Assembly (NCBI RefSeq): GCF_013415905.1
Contig: NZ_CP058909.1
Span: forward strand, 4,402,001 to 4,466,000
Source: Halosimplex pelagicum
Lineage (GTDB): Archaea; Halobacteriota; Halobacteria; Halobacteriales; Haloarculaceae
Length of the DNA stretch: 64,000 nucleotides
Direction: 5' to 3'
The first letter of the stretch is position 1. The number at the start of each line of letters is the position of its first letter. A program made the position numbers and the translations under genes. The notes under the pieces were generated by a model that was not told the DNA's origin, made no database searches, and saw only the letters and a list, made by a program, of their open reading frames with translations. This document shows, in pieces, positions 30,017 through 39,127 of the stretch.

Positions 30017-30577
30017 ATGCGACTCGTTGTTTCCGTCGCCCTCGTCGCCGCTCTCGCGCTGACGGCGGGGTGTGTCGGGCTCGGGGGATCCGACGGTGGC
30101 GCTCCGACGCCGACACCGTCGCCGTCGACGGCGACCGACGCCTGCGAGACGGATCTGCTCCTGACCGACTCCGGGACCGAGGCAGTGACGCCGAAGCCGA
30201 TGCCGGGATCGCCCGCGTCGCTCGACGCGGAGTCTGTCGGCCGGTTCGCTCAGTCGTACGAGCGAGCGTTCGCGCACAACCACGCGCTCGGCGACCGCGT
30301 GACCGACGTGGCCGTCGAGCTACAGGGAACGACCGTCCGAGCGGCCGCGGGCGGCCATCGCGTCCGGATCCACGTCTGGACGCGGACGACCGTGGCGAGT
30401 CCGGCGGCGACCGCGGGCGACGGACAGGCCGAGGCGACCGTCGAGGAGTCGTTCTACGACGCCCACTACTACGTCTCCGAGGAGACGCTCCGTCGGGGCG
30501 AGACCGAGCGCCACGGGACGCTCCCGGACGGCGACCTCGCCGGGTCGGGCGTCACGCTCGCGTGCTGGAGCGGGTGA
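30017..30577 (+). CDS. Uncharacterised lipoprotein
   Basis: A 186-residue protein with a short signal and the lipobox LALTAGC (Cys near residue 19), followed by the Thr/Pro/Ser-rich linker common in haloarchaeal lipoproteins. The rest has strand-rich segments (VAVELQGTTVRAAAGGHRVRI, HYYVSEETLRRGETERHGT) and two extra Cys residues (DACETD and LACWSG) that may pair. No family recognised. It is likely anchored on the outer side of the cell membrane. Confidence 0.75.
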   Translation: MRLVVSVALVAALALTAGCVGLGGSDGGAPTPTPSPSTATDACETDLLLTDSGTEAVTPKPMPGSPASLDAESVGRFAQSYERAFAHNHALGDRVTDVAVELQGTTVRAAAGGHRVRIHVWTRTTVASPAATAGDGQAEATVEESFYDAHYYVSEETLRRGETERHGTLPDGDLAGSGVTLACWSG

Positions 30578-30637
30578 CAGGTCCGTCGCGGCGGTCACAC
30601 CGGCGTCCTTTTTTGGACCGGGCGGCGAATCCGGTGT

Positions 30638-31531
30638 ATGACCGAACACGACGGGTGGTTCGCCGGCCTCGACCCCGGCGACACCGAGAGTGCGGCCGAG
30701 CGGGTCCGGAACGGGTCGGCCGAATCGGCCGCCGACTGGCCGGCCCTGGCCGTCGACGACGGGTTCGCCGCCGACGAGGCCGAGTACTACGAGCGCCTGC
30801 ACGAGGCGACGACCGCCGCCGCTCGGGCGGGCGTCCACGAGCGCGAGCGCGCGGACGACAAACAGCTCATCCACGCGGTCCGCTCCATGGACGACTGCGA
30901 GCGGACCGCCAACGAACTCGCCGAGCGGGTCGCCGAGTGGGCGGGCACCCGCTTCGACGACGCCGACACCGGCGTCGAGTACGCTCGGAAACTCGCGGAC
31001 CGCACCGAGGAGCCCGCCGACCCCAGCGAGGCGCGACTGCTCGCGCTCGCCGAACGGACGGCCGCGCTGGCCGACGAGGCCGACGAGCTCCGGTCGTACG
31101 TCGAGGAGACGACCCCCTCGGTGGCGCCGAACCTCGCCGCGATGGCCGGCCCCGTGCTGGCGGCTCGACTGATCTCGCTGTCGGGCGGCCTCGACAGCCT
31201 GGCCAAACAGCCGTCCAGTACGGTGCAAGTGCTCGGCGCGGAGGACGCGCTGTTCGCGCACCTCCGCGGGTCGGCGCCCTCGCCGAAACACGGCGTCATC
31301 TTCACCCACGAGTACGTCCGCGGGACGCGCCCCGACAAGCGCGGTTCGGCCGCGCGGGCGCTCGCCGGGAAGCTCACCATCGCCGCCCGCGTCGACCACT
31401 ACAGCGGCGAGCGCAAGCCCGACCTCGACGCCGAACTCGACGAGCGCATCGCGACGATCCGCGGGACGGACGGCGGTGGCGACTCCGACACCGGGCACGG
31501 CGATGGCGCGGACGGAGGTGACGGCTCGTGA
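30638..31531 (+). CDS. NOP5/NOP56-like C/D box RNP protein
   Basis: The 297-residue protein is the archaeal Nop5 (Nop56/58) core protein of box C/D RNPs. The coiled-coil region lies around residues 70-170. The Nop domain follows, with SVAPNLAAMAGPVLAARLIS and the signature ALFAHLRGSAPSPKHGVIFTH, where the GxAPSPKHGxI pattern binds L7Ae-RNA. It guides 2'-O-methylation together with fibrillarin, whose gene overlaps by four bases downstream. A GTCC-T6-GGAC element at 30605-30618 provides a TATA-like box about 28 bases before the ATG. The C-terminal tail is Gly/Asp-rich. Confidence 0.93.
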   Translation: MTEHDGWFAGLDPGDTESAAERVRNGSAESAADWPALAVDDGFAADEAEYYERLHEATTAAARAGVHERERADDKQLIHAVRSMDDCERTANELAERVAEWAGTRFDDADTGVEYARKLADRTEEPADPSEARLLALAERTAALADEADELRSYVEETTPSVAPNLAAMAGPVLAARLISLSGGLDSLAKQPSSTVQVLGAEDALFAHLRGSAPSPKHGVIFTHEYVRGTRPDKRGSAARALAGKLTIAARVDHYSGERKPDLDAELDERIATIRGTDGGGDSDTGHGDGADGGDGS

Positions 31532-32157
31532 GCGACCTCCCGACGGGCGTCGAGCGCCGCGCGTTCGAGGGGACCGAGCGGCTGGCGACGCGGGGCGAGC
31601 CCCACTACGGCGAGCCGACCGACGGCGAGTGGCGCGCCTGGGACCCCGACCGCTCGAAGCTCGGCGCGATGCTCGAACTCGGGATGGACACCGGACTGGT
31701 CGGCGACGAAGCGGTCCTCTACCTGGGCGCGGCGTCGGGGACGACCGCCAGCCACGTCGCGGACTTCGCCGGCCCGACCTACGGCGTCGAGTTCGCCGCC
31801 CGGCCGGTGCGGGACCTGCTCGACGCCGCCGAGCCCCGCGGCAACCTCTTTCCGCTGCTGAAGGACGCGCGCAAGCCCGAGACGTACGCCCACGTCGTCG
31901 AGCCGGTCGACGCCATCGTGCAGGACGTGGCGACGCGCGGCCAGGCGAAGGTGGCGACCGCCAACGCCGAGTTCCTCCGCGAGGACGGCCGGCTCCTGCT
32001 CGCGGTCAAGGCCCGCAGCGAGGACGTGACCCGCGACCCGGCAGACGTGTTCGACGACGCGCTCGACGAGCTCGAATCGGCCTACGAGGTGCTGGAGACC
32101 CGGCGGCTGACCCCTCACCACGACGACCACCTCGGCGTGGTCGCGACGCCGCGCTGA
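31528..32157 (+). CDS. flpA: Fibrillarin-like rRNA/tRNA 2'-O-methyltransferase
   Basis: The 209-residue protein is archaeal fibrillarin. The SAM-binding motif is VLYLGAASGTTASHVADF, with downstream GVEFAARPVRDLLD, the catalytic Lys/Asp set in PLLKDARKPETY and VEPVDAIVQDVA, and the late LLAVKARSEDVT strand. It uses SAM to methylate ribose 2'-OH in rRNA and tRNA at sites selected by C/D guide RNAs. It starts with GTG at 31528, four bases inside the NOP5 gene, the conserved archaeal arrangement. Confidence 0.95.
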   Translation: MSDLPTGVERRAFEGTERLATRGEPHYGEPTDGEWRAWDPDRSKLGAMLELGMDTGLVGDEAVLYLGAASGTTASHVADFAGPTYGVEFAARPVRDLLDAAEPRGNLFPLLKDARKPETYAHVVEPVDAIVQDVATRGQAKVATANAEFLREDGRLLLAVKARSEDVTRDPADVFDDALDELESAYEVLETRRLTPHHDDHLGVVATPR

Positions 32158-32396
32158 GCGGTCGACGACCTGCCGCCCGTGGGCCGTCGGCGGATCGTCG
32201 GCGGACCGGAGGTGTTATCCGTCGGCGAGGGGTGGTTTCGCGTAGACGGCACGGTCAGCGGCACCTTTCGGCTCGCGTGGTTTCCACGTGGGCTCACGCC
32301 GACTGCCCTAAACCGTCTCTCTAACACTACCGAGCGGCTGCTATGGCGGTGTTCGGGAGACGGACTCGCTGGCGGGCGCGTCGCGCGCCGCGAAGG

Positions 32397-32405
32397 GAAA
32401 TTTTT
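32397..32405 (+). promoter_or_regulatory. TATA box of the glutamate-cysteine ligase-like gene
   Basis: AAATTTTTA lies 28-36 bases before the ATG at 32433. This fits a leaderless transcript and argues against the upstream in-frame ATG at 32343. The gap 32158-32396 contains no recognisable gene or RNA. Confidence 0.65.
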
Positions 32406-32432
32406 AGCGCCGTCGCCCCCTCGTACGGAGCG

Positions 32433-33515
32433 ATGGACCGGGGCTCGCGCGAGGCGTTCAGTCGGATGGGGACGATCGGCATCGAGGAGGAGTACTACGT
32501 CGTCGACGAGGACGGCCGGCCCACCTCGGGCACCGACGAGCTCGTCTACGAGTCCGACCCCCCCGAACTGCTGGAGGGGCGGCTCGACCACGAACTGTTC
32601 AAGTGCGTCATCGAGTCCCAGACGCCCGTCATCGAGGACCCCTCGGAGGCCCGCGAGCACCTGCTCGCGGTCCGCGAGGCGCTGGTCGACCACGCCACCG
32701 CTCACGGCTTCGACATCGCCGCCGCCGGCCTCCACCCGCTCGCGAAGTGGCGCGAGCTCGAACACGCCGAGAAGCCACGATACCGGGCGCAGCTGGACCG
32801 AATCCAGTATCCCCAGCACCGCAACACGACGGCCGGGCTGCACGTCCACGTGGGCGTCGACGACGCGGACAAGGCGGTGTGGATCGCCAACGAACTGCGC
32901 TGGCACCTCCCGGTGATGCTCGCGCTGTCGGCGAACTCGCCGTACTGGAACGGCTTCGACACCGGCCTCCAGTCCGCCCGCGCGAAGATCTTCGAGGCGC
33001 TCCCGAACACCGGGATGCCCACCGCCTTCGCGGACTACGACGCCTTCGACGACTACGAGCGGCGGATGCTGGAGACCGAGAGCATCGACGACCGCGGCGA
33101 GCTCTGGTTCGACGTGCGCCCCCACTCCGGTCACGGCACCGTCGAAGTTCGAACGCCGGACGGCCAGGCCGACCCCGACGTGGTGCTCGCGTTCGTCGAG
33201 TACACCCACGCGCTCGTCGAGGACCTGGCAGCCCGCTACGAGGACGGCGAGTCCGGCACCGACGCCCGCCGGGAGCTGTACGACGAGCACAAGTGGCGCG
33301 CGATGCGCCACGGCCACGACGCCGCCCTGCTGGACCGGTCGTTCGAGTCGACGGTCGCCCTGGGCGAGATCGTCGACCGCGAGGCCGAGCGGCTCGGTGT
33401 CTCGGGTATCCGCGAGGTGTACGACGCCGAGAGCGGCGCCGAGCGCCAGCGCCGGCTGCGTGAGGAACGGGGCGCCGACGCGCTGTGTGACTCGCTGCGA
33501 CTCCAGTACGAGTAG
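32433..33515 (+). CDS. Glutamate-cysteine ligase-like (GCS2/YbdK) protein
   Basis: The 360-residue protein is of the GCS2 carboxylate-amine ligase family. It opens with [19 protein letters not shown], with acidic Mg-ATP ligands, and contains [45 protein letters not shown] and an Arg-rich [17 protein letters not shown]. Haloarchaea use gamma-glutamylcysteine as their main thiol, and a GCS2-type enzyme makes it in Halobacterium and Haloferax, so this is a good candidate for GshA. The substrate is inferred. The leaderless promoter fixes the start at 32433. Confidence 0.85.
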   Translation: MDRGSREAFSRMGTIGIEEEYYVVDEDGRPTSGTDELVYESDPPELLEGRLDHELFKCVIESQTPVIEDPSEAREHLLAVREALVDHATAHGFDIAAAGLHPLAKWRELEHAEKPRYRAQLDRIQYPQHRNTTAGLHVHVGVDDADKAVWIANELRWHLPVMLALSANSPYWNGFDTGLQSARAKIFEALPNTGMPTAFADYDAFDDYERRMLETESIDDRGELWFDVRPHSGHGTVEVRTPDGQADPDVVLAFVEYTHALVEDLAARYEDGESGTDARRELYDEHKWRAMRHGHDAALLDRSFESTVALGEIVDREAERLGVSGIREVYDAESGAERQRRLREERGADALCDSLRLQYE

Positions 33516-33616
33516 GCGGACGGGCGCAATCGGGCGCTATCACGCGATTTCGCGCGTGTGAGAACGTCGGCAAGATTTTTACCCGGCTGGGGCTTTCGTC
33601 CTCGTAGAGGCGACGT

Positions 33617-34285
33617 ATGTCTACAGACGATCCTACCGACGACGGCGAGGGGACCGACGAGCCCGACGCGGACCCACAAGAGGGTGGAAACGTCCGCGAA
33701 CGGCTGGAACAGGAGGCCGACAAGGCGGTGACGGGCTTCGACGAGGGGATCGTGGACATGCTCTCGTGGGTGCTGGAGACCGAGACGCGGGCGCGCATCT
33801 ACGTCTATCTCCGCCAGAACCCCGACAGCACGAGCGACGAGATCGCCGAGGGCACGGGGCTGTATCCCAGCACCGTCCGGGAGGCGCTCGCGGAGCTCCA
33901 CGACGAGGGGAAGGTCACTCGGGGGAAACGCGAGAACGACGGCGCCGGCAACAACCCCTACGAGTACGCGGCGATGGCGCCGAGCGAGCTCGTCGGCAAC
34001 GTCGTCGACGACGTGCAGGAGGAGCTCAACACGGTCTTCAACTTAGACGAGATCCTCGGCAGCGACGACGACCACCCGACCGTCGACTCCGAACCGGTCA
34101 CCATCACCGTCGAGGACGACCCCGCCGCCGACGGGGACCGCGACGCGGAGGACGGCGACGCGGCCGACGAGTGGGGAACCGCGGAGGACGACGACGCGGA
34201 CGAACCGTCGACCGACGATGCGGACGCCGACGACGCCGACGGGCCGGGCGGCGACGCGGACGACGACGGACGCGGCGACGAGTGA
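33617..34285 (+). CDS. Winged-helix transcriptional regulator with acidic tail
   Basis: A 222-residue protein. An acidic N-terminus is followed by a helix LEQEADKAVTGFDEGIVDML and a winged HTH (about residues 48-105: LETETRARIYVYLRQNPDST, DEIAEGTGLYPSTVREALAE, LHDEGKVTRGK). The last 70 residues are almost only Asp, Glu, Ala and Gly, a haloarchaeal low-complexity tail. A GATTTTTACC box at 33573-33582 is the likely TATA element. The target genes are unknown. It might regulate itself or the coaD gene downstream; nothing in the sequence shows this. Confidence 0.8.
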   Translation: MSTDDPTDDGEGTDEPDADPQEGGNVRERLEQEADKAVTGFDEGIVDMLSWVLETETRARIYVYLRQNPDSTSDEIAEGTGLYPSTVREALAELHDEGKVTRGKRENDGAGNNPYEYAAMAPSELVGNVVDDVQEELNTVFNLDEILGSDDDHPTVDSEPVTITVEDDPAADGDRDAEDGDAADEWGTAEDDDADEPSTDDADADDADGPGGDADDDGRGDE

Positions 34286-34370
34286 GGCAGGGAGAACCGT
34301 TCTATCGCGTCGTGGCGGCGGGGCACCGAAAGCCGAAGGCACTTTACCGGCCTGGCCCGACTGAGCCAGT

Positions 34371-34937
34371 ATGAAGGTCGCGCTGGGTGGAACCTTCGAC
34401 CCGGTCCACGACGGACACCGCGCGCTGTTCAGGCGCGCCTTCGAACTGGGCGACGCGACGGTCGGCCTGACGAGCGACGACCTGGCCCCGAAGACCCGTC
34501 GCGAGGACCGCTACGTCCGTCCGTACGACCAGCGCCACCGCGACCTCGACGCCGAACTCGCCCGGCTGGCCGACGAGTACGACCGCGACTACGAGATCCG
34601 AAAGATCGACGACCCGACGGGCTTCGCCCCCGAACCGCAGTTCGACGCCATCGTCGTCTCCCCCGAGACGGAGACCGGCGGCAAACGCATCAACGAGATC
34701 CGCCGCGACGACGGCGTCGAACCGCTCGACATCGAGGTCGTCGACCACGTCTACGCCGAGGACGACGAGATCATCTCCAGCACCCGCATCGTCCGCGGCG
34801 AGATCGACGAACACGGCGCCCTCACCCCGGACCGCACCGGCCGCGACGCCCCCGGCGAGACCGACGCCGAGACCGCCAGCGACGCCGCCGACGCGTCGGC
34901 CGTCGGCGGCCCGGAAGCCGAAGCCGACGACGCCTGA
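34371..34937 (+). CDS. coaD: Phosphopantetheine adenylyltransferase, archaeal type
   Basis: A 188-residue nucleotidyltransferase. KVALGGTFDPVHDGHRALFR carries the T/HxGH ATP-binding motif, and the second signature ISSTRIVRGEI is present near residue 143. SPETETGGKRINEIR matches the archaeal PPAT family (PF01467, COG1019). It converts 4'-phosphopantetheine and ATP to dephospho-CoA. The C-terminal 40 residues are an acidic extension. TTTACC 25-30 bases before the ATG suggests a leaderless mRNA. Confidence 0.92.
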   Translation: MKVALGGTFDPVHDGHRALFRRAFELGDATVGLTSDDLAPKTRREDRYVRPYDQRHRDLDAELARLADEYDRDYEIRKIDDPTGFAPEPQFDAIVVSPETETGGKRINEIRRDDGVEPLDIEVVDHVYAEDDEIISSTRIVRGEIDEHGALTPDRTGRDAPGETDAETASDAADASAVGGPEAEADDA

Positions 34938-34982
34938 TTCTCGTTCGAACTGCGACGGCCCGCCGCCGAGCCCGACCCCGAG

Positions 34983-35291
34983 CTACCAGCGCGGCGCGTC
35001 CAGTCCCTGACTCTCCAGCATCTCCTCGTAGCGCTTGGATATCGTGAGCCGGGACACGTCCGCGACCTCGGCGACGCGCTGCTGGCTGCGGCTGTCGCCC
35101 TCGACGAGGCCGGCGACGTAGACGCTCGTCGCGAGGACGGCCCGCTTCGAGCGGTCGGTCTCGGGGACGTTCGAGAGGAAGAGGTCGGCCGCGCGCGACC
35201 GGGCGGCCTCGTCCATGTCGAGGCGCTCGGCCGTCGCCTCGACCTCGTCGAGCCACTCGCTGTTCTCTACCTGGTCGCGCGCGCTGTACAT
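34983..35291 (-). CDS. Single-cyclin-repeat TFB-like protein
   Basis: A 102-residue protein that corresponds to one cyclin repeat of transcription factor B. Segments are SEWLDEVEATAERLDMDE, AVLATSVYVAGLVEGDSRSQ and RVAEVADVSRLTISKRYEEM, the last being the HTH-like helix pair that contacts the BRE in full TFB. The N-terminal zinc ribbon, B-finger and second cyclin repeat are absent. It may modulate initiation or be a reduced TFB; this is inference. ATG 35291 is fixed by a TATA box about 29 bases upstream. Confidence 0.82.
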   Translation of the reverse strand: MYSARDQVENSEWLDEVEATAERLDMDEAARSRAADLFLSNVPETDRSKRAVLATSVYVAGLVEGDSRSQQRVAEVADVSRLTISKRYEEMLESQGLDAPRW

Positions 35292-35314
35292 CACCGCGAG
35301 GTACGGGTTCGGGA

Positions 35315-35324
35315 CATATAAATA
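35315..35324 (-). promoter_or_regulatory. TATA box of the TFB-like gene
   Basis: On the minus strand TATTTATATG ends about 24 bases before the ATG at 35291, one of the clearest TATA boxes in the window. The stretch 35325-35412 to its other side shows no gene. Confidence 0.7.
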
Positions 35325-35412
35325 CACGACGAGGCCGGATCGTTCAGTTCGAGTTGCTTGTTGAGTGGTTGTTTCTGTTGGTGGAATTGTGCAAAGAAGT
35401 AGAGAGACAGCG

Positions 35413-35653
35413 ACCGCTACTGACAGCAAGCGATGAAAGCCCTCGCCGCGCTCGCGGTCGCTGAAGCGGGATATCCGCGCTCTCAGCACCGCCCGCGCGG
35501 ATAGTGCCCGCTCAGGCGACTGAATAAACGCGAGCGCACCTCGCCCTTTCAGTCCGCCAGGGACCGCAGCCGCACCGCGACAGCAACCGCAGACGGCCTC
35601 ACACCTCCCCAGCCGCTTGCGATGCTCGCAGGCTGCGCTTCTCATCCCTCGCG
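35413..35653 (-). repeat. Structured intergenic repeat, copy A
   Basis: Read on the minus strand, this 241-bp stretch matches 48240-48537 on the plus strand. Shared blocks in order are GCGAGGGATGAG, CGGCTGGGGAGG, TCCCTGGCGGACTGAAAGGG, GCGCTCGCG, GTCGCCTGAGCG, a hairpin block and GAGGGCTTTC. The hairpin (35473-35502) has an 8-bp ATCCGCGC/GCGCGGAT stem and a 14-base loop that differs by one base between copies. Frames across it have basic Arg/Ser-rich translations unlike halophilic proteins, so it is most likely non-coding. It lies between divergent genes, the TFB-like gene and the aminotransferase. The rest of the gap to 35826 shows no gene. Confidence 0.85.
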
Positions 35654-35826
35654 TGACTATTTCGAGCGGCCCGCCACGAGGCGGGCACGCTCGACAGCAC
35701 GCGCCGACCGCACCGCGACCGCTCGCCGCAACAGCCACTCCCTGTACTGAACGTAACCGGGGACGAACGTCCGAGAACCGGTCGCGTGGCGGGTGCTTTA
35801 ACCGCGGCCGGTCCGTCGATTCGGGC

Positions 35827-36930
35827 ATGACTCCCGAGGAACTCCGCGCGGACATGCCCGCGCTGGACCGCGGCGTCTACCTCAACACCGGCGCCGGCGG
35901 GCCGAGTCCCCGCCGGGTCGTCGACGCGACCGAAGACGCCCTGGAGTACCACGAGTTCGAGGCGCCGACCGGCGCCGGCACCTACGGCGCGCTGTTCGAC
36001 GCGCTCGACGAGACGCGCGAGGTCGTCGCCGGCCACGTCGGCGTCGCGCCCGAATCCGTCGCGCTCACCCAGTCCACCACCGACGGCATCGGCCGGATCG
36101 CCGCCGCGATGGACTGGGAGCCCGGCGATGTCGTCGTCCGGACCGACCAGGAGCACTCCGCGGGGATCCTCCCCTGGGAGCGCCTGCGCCAGACCCACGG
36201 TATCGAGGTCCGCGTCGTCGAGGCCGCCGGCGGGGACGTCGACCGCGACGCGTGGAAGTCCGCGGTCGACGGCGCGAAACTCGCCGTGTTCAGCTCGCTG
36301 TGCTGGACCGACGGCTGTCGGCTCCCCGTCGCGGAACTCACCGACATCGCCCGCGACGGCGGCGCGCGCGTCCTCGTCGACGCCGTCCAGTCGGTCGGCC
36401 AGCGCCCCGTCGACTTCGGGGCGTGGGGCGCCGACGCCGTCGCCGCCGCCGGTCACAAGTGGCTGCTCGGTCCCACCGGCACCGGCTTCCTCCACGTCAC
36501 CGACGAGTTCGCCGAGTCGCTCGAACCGGCGCAGGTCGGCTACATGGGCGTCGAGGACCCCGAGGCCGACGACTGGGGCCTCAAGCCCGACGCCCGTCGC
36601 TTCGAGGTGGGCAGCGTCTCGCCCGTCCCCTACGCCGGCCTGCGGGAGGGGATCGCCACCGTCGAAGACCTGGGGTTCGACACCGTCACCGACCGCATCG
36701 AGCGGTTGACCGGTCGCCTCAAGGAGGGGCTGGACGACCGGCTCGTCTCCCCCGAGCGGTTCGAGTCCGGACTGGTCGCCTTCGCCGCCGACGACCCCAT
36801 CGCGACCGCCGAACGGCTCGACGAGGAGGGGATCCGCGTCCGCGACATCCCGCCGACGGGCACCGTCCGCGTCTCCGTCCACGTCTTCAACACCGCCGAG
36901 GACGTCGACGCCCTGCTCGACGCGCTCTGA
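35827..36930 (+). CDS. Class V aminotransferase
   Basis: The 367-residue protein is a PLP enzyme of the class V (SufS/NifS/isopenicillin epimerase-like) group. YLNTGAGGPSPRRVVDATED opens the fold, VALTQSTTDGIGRI is the PLP phosphate site, LVDAVQSVGQRPVDFGAWGA carries the Asp that contacts the ring nitrogen, and AAAGHKWLLGPTGTGFLHV holds the Schiff-base Lys. No SufS-type catalytic Cys loop is clear, so it may be an aminotransferase or a lyase rather than a desulfurase. The ATG at 35827 fits the family; the longer upstream frame is not coding. It converges on the ugpQ-like gene with one base between stops. Confidence 0.88.
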   Translation: MTPEELRADMPALDRGVYLNTGAGGPSPRRVVDATEDALEYHEFEAPTGAGTYGALFDALDETREVVAGHVGVAPESVALTQSTTDGIGRIAAAMDWEPGDVVVRTDQEHSAGILPWERLRQTHGIEVRVVEAAGGDVDRDAWKSAVDGAKLAVFSSLCWTDGCRLPVAELTDIARDGGARVLVDAVQSVGQRPVDFGAWGADAVAAAGHKWLLGPTGTGFLHVTDEFAESLEPAQVGYMGVEDPEADDWGLKPDARRFEVGSVSPVPYAGLREGIATVEDLGFDTVTDRIERLTGRLKEGLDDRLVSPERFESGLVAFAADDPIATAERLDEEGIRVRDIPPTGTVRVSVHVFNTAEDVDALLDAL

Positions 36931-36931
36931 C

Positions 36932-37579
36932 TCAGGACGGGCAACAGTCGGGGAAGTCCGTTATCACGCCGTCGGCGCCCGCCTCGCGGGCCTCTGCCGT
37001 CTCCTCCGCGTCGGTGACGGTCCAGGCGTTGACCCTCAGTCCGGCGCCGTGCGCGCGCTCGACGAGCGAGGAGTCGCACGACCCCAGGTTCGGATGCACG
37101 AACGAACACCCGAGATTCCGCGCTCGGGAGACCAGCCCTTCGCCCTCCCACTGGACGAGCGCGGTGGGCAGCCCCTCGATCTCGGTGAGCGCCTCCGGAT
37201 CGAACGACGAGACGACGGCGTCGCAGCCGGCGTCGGCGACGACCCGCTCGACGGGCTCGCCGGTCCCGCGCTCCTTCAACTCGGCGTGCAGCGTCACTCC
37301 CTCGGGGACCGCCGCCGCGACCGCCTCGAACGTCGGCACTCCCGCCTCCGAGCCCTCGACCGACAGCGCCGCCAGTTCCGCAGCGGTGTGGGCCGCGACG
37401 GGGCCGCTCCCGTCGGTCGTCCGGTCGACCGTCTCGTCGTGGTGGACGACGAGTTCGCCGGAGCCGCAGACCCGCACGTCGACCTCGACGCCGTCGGCGC
37501 GGGTCGCGGCGTCTTCGACCGCCGCGACGGTGTTTTCCGGATTTGCGCCGGCGAAACCGCGATGCGCGATGCAGTCCAT
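36932..37579 (-). CDS. ugpQ: Glycerophosphodiester phosphodiesterase
   Basis: A 215-residue TIM-barrel phosphodiesterase. The N-terminus is CIAHRGFAGANPENTVAAVE, the HRG-x6-PENT signature with the first catalytic His. VEVDVRVCGSGELVVHHDETVDR supplies the metal-binding E-x-D and the second His. It hydrolyses glycerophosphodiesters to glycerol phosphate and an alcohol; in archaea the natural substrate may be an ether-lipid breakdown product. No signal peptide, so it is cytosolic. It ends with a CC pair (FPDCCPS). Start chosen at 37579, just before the HRG motif. Confidence 0.9.
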   Translation of the reverse strand: MDCIAHRGFAGANPENTVAAVEDAATRADGVEVDVRVCGSGELVVHHDETVDRTTDGSGPVAAHTAAELAALSVEGSEAGVPTFEAVAAAVPEGVTLHAELKERGTGEPVERVVADAGCDAVVSSFDPEALTEIEGLPTALVQWEGEGLVSRARNLGCSFVHPNLGSCDSSLVERAHGAGLRVNAWTVTDAEETAEAREAGADGVITDFPDCCPS

Positions 37580-37660
37580 GCGCGAGCGTTCGCTCGCCCG
37601 GGCGGTAGGCCTTGCGCCCGCCGACCCACCTTTAACCGCCGCCGGCCCCAACCGACGGGT

Positions 37661-38386
37661 ATGTCAGCCGACTTCGACTTCGGGGACAGCGTGGTGCTCG
37701 TGACCGGCGCCGGCGGGACGCTCGGCAGCGCAGTCTGCGAGGCGTTCGCCGACGCCGGCGCGACCGTCTGCGGCGCCGACGTGATCGGTCCGGACGACGA
37801 GGACTTCGAACTCGACACCGACCGCGACCGCATCGACTTCTATCAGGGCGACTTCACCGACGAAGACGCCGTGGCCGACACCCTCTCGGCCGTGGTCGAG
37901 GACCACGGCGGCCTCGACGCGCTCGCCAATATCGCGGGCACCTGGCGCGGTGGCACGCCCATCGACGAGACGGGGGCCGACACCTTCGACTTCCTGATGG
38001 ACGTGAACCTGAAGACGATGTTCCTCGCCTCGAAACACGCGATCCCGCACCTCCGCGAGTCGGATCTGGCGGGCGAGGGCGCTATCGTCAGCGTCTCCGC
38101 GCGCTCCTCGCTGGAGGGCGGCGAGGGCGACGGCCCCTACCGCGCGTCGAAGGCCGGCGTGCGGATCTTGACCGAGACCATCGCCGAGGAGAACCCCGGC
38201 GAGGTGCGTGCCAACGCGGTGATGCCGAGCGTCATCGACACGCCGATGAACCGCGAGATGATGCCCGACGCCGACCACGAGAAGTGGGTCGACCCGTCGG
38301 ACATCGCCGAGACCATCCTCTATCTCTGCTCGGACGCCGCCAGCGTCACCAGCGGCGCGGCCGTGCCGGTGTACGGCGAGGCGTAG
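37661..38386 (+). CDS. SDR family oxidoreductase
   Basis: The 241-residue protein is a classical short-chain dehydrogenase. VLVTGAGGTLGSAVCEAFAD is the cofactor-binding TGxxxGxG motif, LANIAG the NNAG-like motif, and IVSVSARSS with YRASKAG gives the catalytic Ser, Tyr and Lys. Residues after beta-2 (GADVIGPDDED) suggest NAD rather than NADP. The substrate is unknown. A CTTTAAC box lies about 28 bases before the ATG, so it is leaderless. Confidence 0.88.
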   Translation: MSADFDFGDSVVLVTGAGGTLGSAVCEAFADAGATVCGADVIGPDDEDFELDTDRDRIDFYQGDFTDEDAVADTLSAVVEDHGGLDALANIAGTWRGGTPIDETGADTFDFLMDVNLKTMFLASKHAIPHLRESDLAGEGAIVSVSARSSLEGGEGDGPYRASKAGVRILTETIAEENPGEVRANAVMPSVIDTPMNREMMPDADHEKWVDPSDIAETILYLCSDAASVTSGAAVPVYGEA

Positions 38387-38414
38387 CACCCTCGAAAAAC
38401 CGGACGATCGGGCG

Positions 38415-39047
38415 CTAACAGCCGCCCGCGCCACCCGCGGCACCCGCGCCCGCACAGCTCGCACCCGCCGCGCTCGCGCCCGCTGCCGCGGCCGCCGCGC
38501 CGGTGACGACGGCGGCGTTGCCGCTGGCGCTGTAGTCGACGCACTCGCCCCACGCGACGGGCGCGACGCGGTCGTCGATATCGTCGGCTTCCAGCATCGC
38601 CGACTTGAACGCGGCGGCGTCGAATCCCGTCTCCGAGACGAGGCGGTCCGCGAGTTCGGGCGTGACCGCCATCCGTCGACACTCCTCGGCCTCGAACAGT
38701 TCGTCGCCGTCGAAGGTGAACTGCACGTCGTAGTGGCGGACGAACACCTCCTCGAAGGCCGGTTGCATGGCGCGGATCGCCTCGCTCGCGAGTTCCCAGA
38801 CCAGGTCCAGGTCCGGCGACTCCACGTCCTCGCCCAGCGAGAAGCGGGCGATGGGAACGGTAATCGGCTCCTCGTCGGGGCCTTCGTTGACGACCGCGAC
38901 GCCCGTCACCGCGCAGTCGTCGATGCCGTACGTCTCCGGCGTGATTCGGTTCTGCAGGGCCTCGTGGGCCTCGTCTTCGCGCTTCTGGAGGTCGATCCCT
39001 TCGTCGGTGTCGCCGTCGCCGAGCAGCCGTTCCAGTAGGGAGGGCAT
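38415..39047 (-). CDS. Uncharacterised protein with Ala/Gly/Cys-rich tail
   Basis: A 210-residue protein of unknown family. Residues 1-175 look globular, with LLERLLGDGDTDEGIDLQKR at the start and EEVFVRHYDVQFTFDGDELF in the middle. The last 35 residues are nearly pure Ala and Gly with three Cys, ending GASCAGAGAAGGAGGC. Such a tail could be an insertion helix or a metal or redox site at the very C-terminus. The gene has normal local codon use. ATG 39047 is chosen because the upstream extension is basic. Confidence 0.65.
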   Translation of the reverse strand: MPSLLERLLGDGDTDEGIDLQKREDEAHEALQNRITPETYGIDDCAVTGVAVVNEGPDEEPITVPIARFSLGEDVESPDLDLVWELASEAIRAMQPAFEEVFVRHYDVQFTFDGDELFEAEECRRMAVTPELADRLVSETGFDAAAFKSAMLEADDIDDRVAPVAWGECVDYSASGNAAVVTGAAAAAAGASAAGASCAGAGAAGGAGGC

Positions 39048-39127
39048 AGCGTCTCTCCTGTCGGCCGGAGTGGACTTATCGTCTCCGGTCGTAGCCGTTT
39101 TCACGGGCAGCGGCCGAAATCGGCCGT

